DNA of 64,000 nucleotides from Carallia brachiata (Eukaryota > Streptophyta > Magnoliopsida > Malpighiales > Rhizophoraceae). Shown here one piece after another: positions 10,452-23,220 of the stretch. The stretch is from NCBI GenBank assembly GCA_021464245.1, contig JADCRB010000060.1, positions 921,797 through 985,796 on the forward strand, given 5' to 3'. A model generated the notes under the pieces. That model searched no databases, was not told the origin of the DNA, and saw only the letters and a program-made list of their open reading frames with translations. Each line of letters opens with the position of its first letter. Within the stretch, counting starts at the first letter, position 1. Both the position numbers and the translations under genes were made by a program.

Positions 10452-11660
10452 TTTATTCTGTACAAATATACCATGTCTACGCAAGATGTGTTCGTTGGGG
10501 CATGTGGAAGTATGAGGATCCAGCCCAAGATTGAGTTGCAGAATGTCAGAGGTTATCGTGAGTAACAACAGAGGAGAGCTAAATATCTGCCCTCTTTTCA
10601 AGTCATAAATTGTGATTTGAAGCATTAATACTTTCCTGTGTGAAGAAGTGGGAACTGATGGAAATTCTCAAGCCCAAATTATCCACTCAAATGTGGCTGA
10701 ACTACTGATTATTTATCACTGTCGTTTTTGTCCTGTGCCTTTTGTTGTGTGTACTTACAATGTGCCCTTGTATTGTACACTCCATTGACTGGATACCTGT
10801 AAGCTAATATGTATTTGGCCGCTAGCTTTTCTTTCTATTGATTTTGGGTTCTTCCTTCGTCAGTCTCCTCACTCTCAACATCCCCTCGCCAAGAACCTTG
10901 GCCCCGCCCTTTCTATGACTGTACACTTTTAGGAGTAAGCGAAACTATTGTGGAAATACAGATTCGGCTCCTCTAATATGACAATGTCACTTTTGTTCAC
11001 TAAACCCAATGAATCCAAAACCTAATGAACTCCAATAACCCGAAATTAAGAAGACTTGGAAAACTCGAATACTAAATGACCTGAAATTTAGAGAGCCCAA
11101 AACGTAAGTGAGCTAAAATTTGATAAACTTGAAATACGAATAATTCAATCAGAAACTAACCAAATAGTTGGGGGGGTGCACCTGGGAAAAGCTTCAATCA
11201 TATTTATGCCTTACAATGATATTGACATATATACAATGATAAAATAAATAAATTTATTATCGACAGTCTTTTTTTTTTTTATAATTATCAATTAAATATC
11301 AACACATCAACACTTATCAATAATAAATTTATAATATATTTGACTTTTATCTTTTTAATAATCAATTAATTAACAACATGTTATGTATAAGTAATTGTAA
11401 AAGATAAAGTAAAAATGATTTTTGTTAACAAAATTTTTAAATAAAAATCAAATTCATAAATATGTGTAACAATCTTTGATACAATTATTGTACTGTTGAT
11501 CATCAAGAGTGCGATGTGATTAATAAGTTTAGGCATACATCACTTCGTTATCAGCTTATGGTTTGTGACCTCAAACTTCAGTGTTAAAATTACGTAGCGA
11601 GACATTTAATTGAGGCCATAACCATGCTTCTCTTCTTCCACGAAACTCAAGTCAAAACTG
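10452..11660. other. intergenic region, SnRK2 3' flank then AT-rich spacer
   Basis: The first 400 bp look like the former SnRK2 3' UTR and flank. From about 11200 the sequence is AT-rich, with no gene or recognisable repeat. Confidence 0.5.
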
Positions 11661-14600
11661 CTAATTATAGGGCCAATTCAAGATTGGATCTTCCTTTGTC
11701 ACCTTAATCCTTAAGTTTGAGCAGAGATGAGAAAAGGGTCCCCACGAGCTGGCTGTCTCTTCATTGCATACCACTTCCAGGGGTTGCTGGAGGTTCAAGA
11801 CAGATTGTGGTAACTGGCAATTTCTTGGGCAACCCATCATGTTGAGCTTTCTTAAACTGTGCAGTCCACCAATCCCTTCTGGTAATTTTGTCAAGCTGAA
11901 ACAGTCGGATAAGTCAAGAATGCTCAACTTTTCCAGGCTCCCAATCGTGTCCGGTAACTTGAGCAAATTGAAGCAGGAACCGAGTCTCAGCACCTCCAGT
12001 TCCACCAACTTTCCAAGATCTTCTGGCAGTGCAGACAGTTTGTGACAATTGGTGATATTGAGCTTCTTCAATAGGACAAGACTGCATAAGCCAGCAGGTA
12101 ATGCCTCCATATCATAGCAGTAGTCAATATTGATCTCCTCTAAATTTGGCAATGCTTCTGAAATGGGGGCCGCCAAATTGCTAAAAGCTTGTTGAACATT
12201 ACAATTCACCAATGATATCTTTTGCAGTTTCATCAGTTGAATCTTAGCTAAGAAGAATGATGGGATTGAAACCTTTTCTAGTCTGATTCGTTTTAGATTG
12301 GACAAAGAACCGAGAAGAGAAAAATTGCATAACACAGCATGATAGAGCCCATTGTTTATAATTATCAAAACCTCTAGTTTATCCACTCCTTCTATGAAGT
12401 CGGGCAAGGTGTAATTCTTTGTCTGAAAATTCAGAAGTAAAACCTTAAGTTGAGTTGCCTGCACGTCGCACCAACTTGAGGAGAACATGTCATCTGCAAA
12501 TAACGCCATTGTAAATGACACGGGCGAGGCAAAGGTAATGAAACTATAAAATCTGTAGAACTCGTGTAATTTTCTGCTTGCATTGCTTTTTATGTCTGTG
12601 TGAAGAAAGTAGAGAAAGAGATGAGCAACCTGTGCAGATGGATAACAGGTTGGCATTGATGAACAGTTTTCTTTGTTCCAACCACCACTCGGGAGTTCTG
12701 TTTCCTTTAATCTCCAGAAAAATCCTTTTTCTGTGCTTAATGGATCCTGCATTGCTTTGAAGCAAAGCTAGCTCCCTCAGCAGATCATGCTGCAAAGCAG
12801 AATGATTGTTGTAGAAGCCGTCGTCCTCGCTTGCATCTTTCCTGGTAAATGGAGAAAGTGATTGCTTACGGACAGACAGACTTTAACTTATTAGCAGCAC
12901 TCTCATAGGATACCTAAATAATACTGGAAGTAGAAAGGCATCTGCATAAAATTGCATTTCCATGATAAAATGAGTGACAAGTTCAATCAGTTTTTGGTCT
13001 TTAGCTTGGTGGTCTCATGCTTAAGGAGCTAGTCAAGAATCAGAGGTCTTAAATCTTGGATTTGATTGGTGAGGGTTGCTAGCTAGACCTACTATATAAA
13101 TTCAAAGCAGTTCAGGATCCATTGGATAAGTCCAAAAAGTAGTCATATTCACAGTATCAAAGGTCAATGCTAATCTTTTGGGGTAAAAAAAATGGCATTA
13201 ACAAATTTATCAGCAACACACAGTCATAGCTAGCGTACCACTTCACCACAAGATCAAGGAGATTGCACTTGGATAGCTCGTAGAGATTGACAATGGCACC
13301 ATCTTCATCCAGCTGATGCAATCCTACCCACATGTCGATCAGGGTGCTGGCAGCAATCCTGTGATCTTCAGGAAATGCACCCAGGTCCATGAAGCACTCC
13401 TTGACTATGGTGTCATCATTTAAGACATCCAGGCTTCTTTGAAGACAACTAAGAATTTCAGAGTTGGAAACAATAGCAGCAGCGCTAGACCAGTCTTTCA
13501 CTCTCTTGCGCCATTCTGCAACAGGCCTGCCACGGAGTAAGCTGCCAGCGACTGAAATGGCTAGCGGTAATCCTTTGCAGCTTCTTATCATCTGCATTCA
13601 ATGACATGTAAATCTGTCACATTTGACGGCTGTCCTATATTCGGCAAAATAAAAGCATCTGCTGTTTCCAGTAGGTGAAATGTTTGAAGGATAACGGCTG
13701 ATACTCCACCTGTAATATCTATAATTCCAGTTGAAATATTAAAGTTTATGAAGCAGAAAAGCACCTTATTAACATCTTCATCTGGAATGGACCAGTTTCC
13801 TTCAAGCACAGATGCGGATCGACAAAAGAGAGCCATGGCATCTGTGTCATTCAGTGCCTTCAATTTATATGTGGAACCAAATTGTGGAAATTCAAATCTT
13901 GATGTAACTAAAATCCTGTAATTCTGCGTGCGGAACTTGAGATTTTGAAGAATTGCCTCTGACTCAGACCAAACATCATCGAGGACCAAAAGTATAGGGT
14001 CTAATGTTGAGAGCAATCTTTCCAAATGGTTCGCCACCTCCTCTTCTCGTTGACACTCTGGCATCTCATTACCGAAATGCTGGAATAATTTCTGCACGAT
14101 GATCCGCAGGTTTGGTGGTTTTGGGGCATAAATGAAGAAGATATTGTTCCTGAATTTTTCTGTGCAGTCATAAGACTATCAGAAAACTGCAACTAAAATA
14201 GCATTTCACTTGAAGGAAAACATATATAGTGCAATGTCTTGCATAAGAATCACTGAACAGACTAATCTTGGAAAAACAAAGAGGTGGACACAAACATAGC
14301 AATAAGCATTTGTATCAATCACCTGAATTAATATAGCTGTCAATTTAAACTAAAGATAAACCAAAACATTCCAGAAGAAACCTTATTTTCCCTTCCAGTT
14401 TTATATGATAGAATCGTGCTTTTTTTTTTTGGTTCATTTTCGATGTGTGGTTCTTACAAAGAAAAAAAGGCCAAAAACTTTAGGAAGAAAGAGAGAGAAA
14501 GGAAGCAGAAGGATTGCCAAGTATGTTTTATACCTTTAACATCTGCTTCGTGACAGATAGCTATAGCCAATGTTGTCTTCCCACACCCTCCAGGAGCAGA

Positions 14601-15203
14601 TAGCACAATGAACGGATCTTCTTCATTAAGGAGCATTCTCTTCAAATCCCGCAACGGAGTCTCCAATCCAACCGGATCAACCTTCAGTCCAGGAGGTGAG
14701 CACTCACCCTTTAGAATTCTCTTACCAAACAACCCACCATTTGCATCTGCAGCCTTCCTGAACTCATTTCTCAACTCCCTCACGTGCGCACCTGTCTCTC
14801 TCACTTCAAAGTTAATCTCATTTATTCCTTCTGCTTGCTGCAGCTGCAAATCAAACTTAATATACCTGGCAATGGACTTATCGAAATCACGAAGCTTCCG
14901 CGTATACCAGGGTCGACGGATGAAGTCAAGCCTATGGATTTTTGAGCAAGCAAGGACCAAAGCTTGACCTTCTGTTAATAAGTCTCTTAGCCTCTTTGTT
15001 TCCTCCGGCCGATCAAATTCTTTGTTGAATGCCTCAAATTGCTTGACTTTTGGCTCTAGGGACCTCAATGTTTGTGCCAAACTCTTCAAGGTTGGACCAA
15101 ACATGGCGTTTTCCTTGATTACATCAATAACCAATCTCAGAAACCTTCCAAAAACTACCTCCAAACCAGCCCCAGCTGCAGCTGATGCCAAAAGTGGTGC
15201 CAT
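11661..15203 (-). CDS. RPW8-type NLR, NRG1-like helper, copy B (five exons, intact)
   Basis: Minus-strand exons are 15203-14534, 14159-13765, 13591-13239, 12841-12630 and 12493-11661. All junctions are GT/AG, the phases agree, and the total is 2463 nt (820 aa plus stop). Residues 1-145 form the RPW8/CC-R domain. NB-ARC has P-loop GGCGKTTLA (about 205-213), kinase-2 LLVLDDVW (280-287), RNBS-B ILVTSR (306-311), GLPLA (362-366) and FMDLGAFPED (422-431). The MHD position is QHD (490-492), as is usual in ADR1/NRG1 proteins. Exon 5 carries leucine-rich repeats with the LPNLEEINIDYCYD type core. NRG1/ADR1 proteins relay signals from sensor NLRs, probably as membrane-associated channels. The P-loop and architecture favour the NRG1 side. 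No lesion was found. Confidence 0.93.
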
Positions 15204-18200
15204 GGCCTTTCTTATTAACTATAACAGAGAAAAAACCAATGCAACTATCAAACTCGTAGATGATAAAAATGCTTTCTTTCTGCTTCAATGCTACAATTAG
15301 TAGTATAGATACATATGAGAGTCCATATGTTGGTTTCCTTGAGGTTTCTTCGGAGACTTTTGGTTAAATTAACTCTTAATTCTAAAAGCATTTGCTAATT
15401 TGACTTGGCATGTATTCTCTTCTGTCAAGTCAATGGAAAACTTCTAGGAGCAATCTACCCCAAAACAAAAAAGGAACGAAAGGAAGGACTCTGGCTTTGC
15501 TTTGTGGGTAAGGTTGGAATTTCATCTGAATTTCCTTCATATTTACTTCTGGATGAAATGAACAGAATTAAAATTCTCACGCCTATTGAGAAAAAAAAAA
15601 TTAAAGAATGATTTATGGACGTTAATGAAAAAAAAATTAGAAGTCTAGAGACATCACATACATATTGTGTAAAAAAAAAAAAAAATCACCTATATTCATA
15701 TATGCTATGATGGATTTCACGTTGATGCGTAATAAATTAAGAAAGTAAAAAAAAAAAAAAAAATTTGTAAACAGGTCATAAAGATAGAGTTATATAACTT
15801 GTTTGCTTTTAATTGAAAGATTAAATCTAAGATTAACTGCGTTAAACTATTAAGTATAATCTACTAACTATTAAATATGACTTTTTGAAACTCAGGCTTC
15901 ATTAGCTATATTTCCTACTCGATCTAATTGGACCCAAAAAATAAAAGGATCAAGTATGGGTTTTCTGAGATTTGGTGTATAGTGATGACTATTTTTATGT
16001 GTAAAAATTAAACGTGTTTATCTTTCAGTAAACAGTCAAATTTAAAATTTTCTTTTAAAATTTTAAATTTTAATTTTGAAAAGGAGTTACAAAATTAATA
16101 AGAATTGTCAGAGCAACCTCATTGTACTTTTGTTATCTAAATCACAACCTAATGAGTCTTGCAGTGAAAAAAAAAAAAAAAAAACAAATGGGCATGTTTA
16201 ATATTGTATTTTGGCCACCGACAAACAACGCGATGATGACTTCAGTCAAAATGAGCTCTTTTACGGGATCAAGGGAAAACTATACTATAGTGGTCAATGG
16301 CTGTTTAGTTTGGTAGCCACTTCGGAATTGGCCAAAAGCGAGAAAAAGAAAATAAAAATTTAATAAAAATTTTTAATTTGACTCATATGTTTTGATGAAT
16401 ATAAATTTTTTTATAATTTTGTATTATAAAATGAGTGAAATTTATTTAAAATAAAAAAAATAAAAAATAAATTTATGTGATATAAAATTATAAATATATT
16501 TTACTCATTAAAAAATAAATAAAATTAATAGACACTGAAATTGATTTACAAATAAATTTTTTAGGCACGTGCCTTTTTTTTTTGGGCCTCACAAGCCCAT
16601 TGGATTTGGCTGTTTTTTTTCTTTTGATCATCGTGGAGCTTAACTATGAGCATTACATAGGGGGAGAGGGCATGTGGTTCAGGTGGGGGTTCGACGTGGT
16701 AGACCTATAGGTCAGGCCCTAAAGAGAGCAAGTAGACAGCTTCTGCAAAGCATTGGCTTCCCAAAAAATATTCAGAGTGTGCGCCATCTGAACCAACAAG
16801 CGTTGGTTTAGACGGCACGGGACTTAGTTTGTTTAATTAGAGATCTTGATTTCGAATTCTGAGAATGCAGTCGCGTTAAAAACTTGTTGAGAGACTTTTG
16901 CCGTCTTTCGAAACCTCATTCGGATCGATCCAAATTAATCAGCTAATTGAATTAGATACTAAGCAGCTCTAGATTAAAAAAAAAATGGGAGTGTGCAAAG
17001 GATTTTTCAGACGGGACAAACATTTGCCCTGGAGTGCAAAGGCAGGAAGGAGCTTAGACTGCAAGACCCATCTGTTAAGCAAAGACCAAAGTCGGACTTA
17101 GTGATCCGACGGTGCTTTAAAATTGGGCCCTCAGCTCAGCTTGGGCCTAATGTTCTTTTTCAATTTTCAATCTGTTCCGACAGCTGACCGCCTTCTTAAC
17201 GACATTCCTCGGCGTCGTCTCCCTCAGGTTCTGTTCTTATACTCGATTGTCCCTCCAAAAACATGGGACCTCTGAAATTCAAATCCTCAGTTTCTCAACT
17301 GAACAAAATCATTACATCTCGTCTTTATTCTTCTCAAACTCAATCACACAAACCTCATACTCCAAAAACCTTCTTCAAATCATCGAACACCGAAGACATC
17401 CTCGTAACTCGGCTGTGTAAGGACGGGAAGTTCAAAGAAGCCATTGATATGCTATGCGAGCAAAACCGCTTAAAAGAAGCGTTACAAGTTCTCCGCAAGA
17501 TCGACAGGCCCTGTGCTCTTATTTACTCGACTCTCATTCAGTCTTGCCTTCAGAATCGGGCCCTTGAAGTGGGGAAAAGTGTTCATGAACACTTCCAGTC
17601 ATCTGGGTTTTTACCCGGTTTGTTTTTGTCGAACAGGCTTCTCGAAATGTATGCGAAGTGCGATAGCTTGGTGCATGCCCAGAAGCTGTTTGATGAAATG
17701 AGTGAAAGGGATTTGTGTTCGTGGAATGTTTTGATTTCTGGGTATGTGAAAAATGGGTTTCTTGAAGAAGGAAGGGAGTTGTTCGATAAAATGCCTGAAA
17801 GGGATAGTTTTTCTTGGACCGCGATGATTTCTGGTTACGTGCGTCATGATAGGCCTCGTGAGGCTTTAGAGCTTTACAGAATGATGAACGGGTGTGCGAA
17901 TTTGAAGTCGAATAAGTTTACAGTTTAGTGCTATTGCTGCTGCTGCAGCGATTCCGAGTTTAAGACTTGGAAAAGAGATTCAAGGTTGCATAACAAGAAC
18001 TGGGTTGGACTCAGATGAGGTTGTTTGGAGTGCTTTATCTGATATGTATGGGAAATGCGGGAGCATAGAGGAAGCGAGGCACATTTTTGACAAGATGGTT
18101 AATAGAGATGTTTGTTACTTGGACTGCCATGATTGACAGATACTTTGAGGATGGGAGGAGAAGAGAGGGATTTGAATTGTTTGCAGACTTGCTAAGATCA

Positions 18201-18801
18201 GGGATTAGGCCGAACGAATTTACTTTTTCTGGGGTTTTAAATGCATGTGCGGATCATACTGTAGAGGAGATTGGCAAACAGGTTCACGGGCACATGACTA
18301 GAATTGGGTTTGATCCATCTCTTTTGTTGCAAGCACTCTTGTTCATATGTACTCTAAGTGTGGAAATATGGTGAATGCAGAAAGAGTTTTTAAGGGGATG
18401 CCCCGGCCAGATATAGTTTCATGGACTTCCTTGATTTGTGGGTATGCTCAGAATGGTCAGCCTGATTATGCTCTTCAGTACTTTGAGTTGCTGCTCAAAT
18501 CAGGGATGCAGCCCGATCACATAACTTTTGTTGGTGTTCTTTCTGCTTGTGTTCATGCTGGATTAGTTGATAAAGGGCTTGAATATTTTCACTCCATAAA
18601 GGAGAAATATGGTTTAACTCAAACTGCTGATCATCATGCTTGTATAATTGATTTACTGGCTCGATCTGGCCGATTCAAAGAAGCTGAGAATATGATTAAC
18701 AAAATGCCCATGAAGCCGGATAAGTTTCTTTGGGCATCTCTGCTTGGTGGTGTAGAATTCATAAAAATCTTGAACTAGCAGAAAGGGCCGCGAAAGCACT
18801 A
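13899..18801. repeat. segmental duplication NLR+PPR, unit B
   Basis: This is the portion of unit B that aligns with 2850-9348. Unit B continues beyond it on both sides (NLR C-terminal exons to 11661, PPR DYW domain to 19335), so unit A is truncated at both ends relative to B. Confidence 0.88.
15204..17262. other. bidirectional upstream region between NLR copy B and PPR copy B
   Basis: The two genes diverge from this 2-kb spacer. It is homologous to 5519-7876 of copy A minus the LINE insertion. It is AT-rich with several poly-A runs and no gene. The last 300 bp (16960-17262) are best conserved and probably contain the PPR promoter. Confidence 0.55.
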
Positions 18802-19335
18802 TTTGAGATAGAGCCTGAGAATCCTGCTACTTACGTTACAATGGCAAACATTTATGCAGCTGCTGGTATGTGGAGTGAAGTGGCAAAAATCAGAAAAGCT
18901 ATGGATGATCGAGAAGTGGTGAAGAAACCAGGTTTAAGTTGGATTGAGATTAAGAGAGAGGTTCATGTATTCTTAGTGGGAGATAACTCCCACCCTAGAT
19001 CCAAGGAAATACACGAGTTTTTGGGAGGGCTTTCTAAAAGGATGAAGCAAGAAGGATTTGTTCCTGACACTAATTCAGTTTTGCATGATGTAGAGGAGGA
19101 ACAGAAGGAGCAAAATCTCTCTTACCACAGTGAGAAGCTTGCGGTTGCTTTTGGAATTATTGCTACACCACAAGGAACCCCCCTCAAAGTTTTTAAGAAC
19201 TTGAGAACTTGTGTAGATTGCCACACTGCGATTAAATTCATCTCAAAGATTGTCAGAAGAAAAATAACTGTGAGAGACTCTAGTCGGTTCCATTGTTTTG
19301 AGGATGGGACTTGTTCCTGTAAAGACTATTGGTGA
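17263..19335 (+). pseudogene. PPR protein, DYW class, copy B (At4g37170-like), frameshifted
   Basis: The gene starts MGPLKFKSSVSQLNK at 17263, carries successive P/L/S repeats, E/E+ motifs and a C-terminal DYW deaminase-like domain with HSEKLAVAFG, the CVDCH zinc motif and the terminal CSCKDYW. It ends at a TGA at 19333-19335. Such proteins are imported into mitochondria or chloroplasts and edit specific cytidines. Four small indels break the frame: loss of two bases near 17924, an extra T near 18110, two extra bases near 18335 and loss of one G near 18750. Copy A keeps the ancestral reading at several of these sites. Substitution decay is light, so inactivation looks recent; sequencing error at four places is possible but less likely. 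Confidence 0.9.
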
Positions 19336-20259
19336 TTCAAACAATCTCCTCAACATGCCTGAATGAAAAAGAATGGGCGGTGTGAACTTTGATGTGCAAC
19401 TGATGGATGATGTCCAAATGATGGCTTCTGCCACCACCACTGCTCTCGTGGTAACTGAATCTGCATGAGGTCAAGCATGAGAACAGGCCAATGATATGCA
19501 GTGATTTGTGATTTTTCATCTGATAAATTAACATAATTGCAAGTTCTAAGCAAGCAAGAGCAATAGTTTCATTAAAATGATAACGTTATCTTGGTTCACT
19601 AAAGTGCAAACTGTGGAGAGGCACTTGAAGACAGAATAATGGTTGGTCTGCATTTGTTCTCAGATCATTTAGAAGTAATTCAGAGATATTGAAGACAGGA
19701 GTATTTTCTCAGATCATTTAGATTAATGGTGGTAACGCTTTATTTGGGTGTTTTTTGCTTTGACTATGAAGTCGGCACAAATTTTTGACTTCCGACCTGA
19801 ATATGTGTGTCTTTTAAGAGGCTATTGTAGTGTCTTTTTGATTCTATAACGTGTTTTTGGCTACTATCTTGCAGCTAATTTTTTCTAAAAGGGGTATCCT
19901 TGTGTTTATAAGGATGCCATGAATAATACTACAATTGCTGTTCAAACAAAAAGTAGAGTATTTTTCCCAAAGATGTAACAATTATAATAAAGCAGGAAAT
20001 GTGAGTCAATTCTAAACCCTTGTCCATGGGCGGTTGTTGGTGGATCCAATACTGCACTTGATCAATCATCTCGGTCACTTGTTAATGTTGACATTAAATC
20101 ATGTAACGCTCTTGCTTCTATTGTAGTGCATGCGAAACTTCTTGGTAATTGAAGGTTCACCATTTCTTGCAGTTATAGCCTTATAGGCATAGTTTTAAAA
20201 TCCAAACTGGACCTTCTGGGGTCCAGTTCATTGGATCAATGGTCTTAACTCAAGATTGT

Positions 20260-20720
20260 CAGAACCGGACTGGTTATCGAATCGGAAATATTAGTGGGTT
20301 AAGGTTCAACCGGTCGAACCAGTATTTGAACCGGTATTTATTAATATATTTATGTATAAAAATAATTTAAAAAAATAATACTTATACATGATGATTAAAT
20401 ATTACTTTTTTTATTTTTAAGGATTAAATTGAAAGTTTTGATAAATTTAAGACTAAATTGAAAGTTTTAATTAAATTTAAAACTCAAATTATAATTTAAA
20501 TAAATATTGAGATCAAATTATAATTTATAAAACTTTTATACCGGTTTGAACCGGTTGAACCGAGTCCGATTTTTCACCGGTTTTCGTCGGTTTTGACCGG
20601 TTCAGACCGATTTTGACCGGTCCGAGTTAAGGGGCAACAGTGACCATGAACCGGCCCAGACCTTTGGCCGGTCACCGGTTAAACCGGTCGGACCGGCCGG
20701 TCTGAGCCGGTTTTAATAAC
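20260..20720. mobile_element. AACCGG-rich MITE-like insertion
   Basis: The ends carry CAGAACCGGACTGG and, in reverse, an AACCGG-bearing terminus (GCCGGTTTTAATAAC). The interior is full of ACCGGTT motifs. Duplication unit 2 lacks this block at the corresponding place near 26040. A short direct repeat attgt sits at both borders (20255-20259 and 20721-20725), consistent with a target duplication. No coding capacity. The superfamily is not assignable by eye. Confidence 0.6.
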
Positions 20721-21987
20721 ATTGTCTTAATCTAGGTTAAGTTTTCTTTTATTTTTTTTTAAGAAACAAATAGTATTTTTATAGGATATAAAAATAAATA
20801 AAATGTGTTCTTGAGGGCATAACCTAATATATTACAGAAATGAGAGATTTACTTTCATTGTGCAGCTCATAATTTTACGGATCTCTTAATGGATAAAAAA
20901 TAAACAATATGTTACTAAAATAATATTAGTATATATTTATAAATATTTTTAATAAAATAATATAATTTATATATAATTTTTTGAAAAAAAAAAGAAATTT
21001 ATGGCATTGATCTGGCATATTCACTGGTCGAACCAAACCAAATTAGTTGACCTAAATAGAGTGAACTTTTTTCGGGTCACTTTTTTATCGAGTCAAATTA
21101 GAGACCGGATCGATTTAAGCTTCCGGTCATCGGTTCACTAATCTGTCCACCAGGTTGGTCCATTTTTAAAACATTGATTTTACGTCTTGCCAAGCCTTTT
21201 GAAGTTACAAGTCGAGGTCAAGTGAATCGTCCGGAGGCCAAAGGAGAATTTGTTAGTTCCTTTCCCAAGAGAAACTGCATGGAACTTGTTCTCTGAATGA
21301 ACTGTAATCTGAAACAGTCATACAAGCGGGCATGCATGATGGATTTCGACTTTCATGCTGTGCACTTTCTTGGCTCTGACCCTCCACCTTCAGTATTTTA
21401 ATTTTGTTGCATTTTCAGTGGCTTTTACACAAATTCTTATACCATTAGTCACAACTGTAATATCGTTGACTAACAAAACAAGTTTTGCACTATACTAATT
21501 TCTCAGTTGTTGTACTTTTGGAGATTGGTAAAATGATAATATTCATAAATTTTTGTTGTTACATTATAGTGGGACAGCAGAGAACAAAGAAATAGCGAAG
21601 AAGCTGAAAATAGAAGATTTAGTTGTTTCGAAGGGAAAATAAAATCCAAAAATGAAGAAAGAAAAGGAATAGAATTAGTAGGAAAATGGAGAAGTCTCAC
21701 AAACCAGTACTCAACCACACTTGAACTTTAACCTCTGAAAAGATGATTAAAACTCTTTAAACATGGCTCAAATACGTCGAAAAAAAAAACTTTTTGTCAT
21801 TGACGGGTTGACCCTATTGACAAACTCTGGTCGACTATTTATTTATTTATTATTATTATTTTTTTATGAACTAGTAGATGAATTTTTTTGACAAACTAGT
21901 AGATGAATTTGTATAAACAAGTAGATAGAAATAGGAGATACAAAGGGGGCAGTATAAAGAAGTGTTTTGCCAAAGAAAGTTAGACGG

Positions 21988-23220
21988 GATAAGTTCAAAT
22001 TTGGGTCACTAACTCAAGAAAAGCCCAATTTTAGGCCAGTAACTTTCAAAAAGTCTAATGGAATTCAATTTTGTTAGAAAAAGTTTAAAATAGGTCGGTA
22101 ACTTCAATTCTGTTGAAACCACTATTATGTGCTGAAGTAGAGCATTATATGGCAAGTCCACGTCATATGAGTTTGTTAACGTGTTAGATCACCTCATTCA
22201 TGTGCTCAATAGTTTAGATTCATGTGCTCAATAGTTTAGATAGAGTTTTAAATTGGTTGGTAACTTTAGATAAAGCTTAAATTAGATGAGTAACTCTAAC
22301 TAAATTTTAAATTAAGTCAGTAATTTAGTGAAAGTTCACAATTCGGTCCAGCAGCTTATGTACAAATTTAAACTTTCTTGTAAGTCAAAAAAAATTCATG
22401 TCATTGACATGGACTGATAGAGGTGAAAAAAAAAAAAATCCTGATAACATTCTTAACTTTCATTAAACTATAAAATAAGTATTGTAATAAACAATTTCTT
22501 CTTTTCCTAAGTATACTAAAGTATACTATTTACCCATATCCAACTTTCAAGGACATTATGTTTAAAATACTTCTGAAAACAAATTTTAACAACCTCCCAA
22601 AGGGCAAGCCCTTCATGACATTCTTTAAAACTTTCTTTTGTTGCGACATAGTCAACATGGATGTGGATGGGAACTTTAATTGGCCCAATGCAAATTAGCT
22701 AGAGATGAGTTTAGTGTTAAATCACTCTGGAGTCATTTGAGGCAACCAAAAAAGTGGTGGGCTTGCAAGAATTACTCAAAATGTTATCAGAGTTTATTTA
22801 AAATCCTTATCAATCCATAACATTGGACTCTTTTTTTTCTGTTTTTTTTTAACTTATAGGAAAGTTCAGAACCGTTTTTTAATTACTGGACCCAATTGTG
22901 AATTTTTCTAAGTTATTAACTCAATTTAAAATTTTACTTAAAATTATAGACTCAATTTAGAATTTTATCAAAAGTTATCGACCCAATTTAAAACTTTATT
23001 TAAGCTACTGAACACTTGGATTGGTAGTTTGACACGTAAGCAAACTTATCTTCTGTGACTTGCCACATTAGCATCATGTTAGCATATTTGCCACACTAGC
23101 ATCATGTTAGCATATATATGCTAGTTCTAACAGAATTGGCCTTAATTAGATTTTTTTAAAAGTTACTAATCTAAAATTAGAATTTTTCTAAATTAGTGAT
23201 CCGCATATGAACTTATTGCC
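21988..23220. mobile_element. long inverted-repeat (foldback) element, unit 1 copy
   Basis: The left arm (about 21988-22400, ataagttcaaatttgggtcact...) and the right arm (about 22850-23220, ...tgaacttat) are imperfect inverted repeats several hundred bases long. Each is made of repeating phrases of the type 'taaattagatgagtaact'. The interior has no recognisable transposase. The same structure occupies 27281-28635 in duplication unit 2, so insertion preceded duplication. Confidence 0.6.

Noticed and set aside
11764..12045. 93-codon plus-strand frame
   Set aside because: It is antisense to the LRR exon of the intact NLR.
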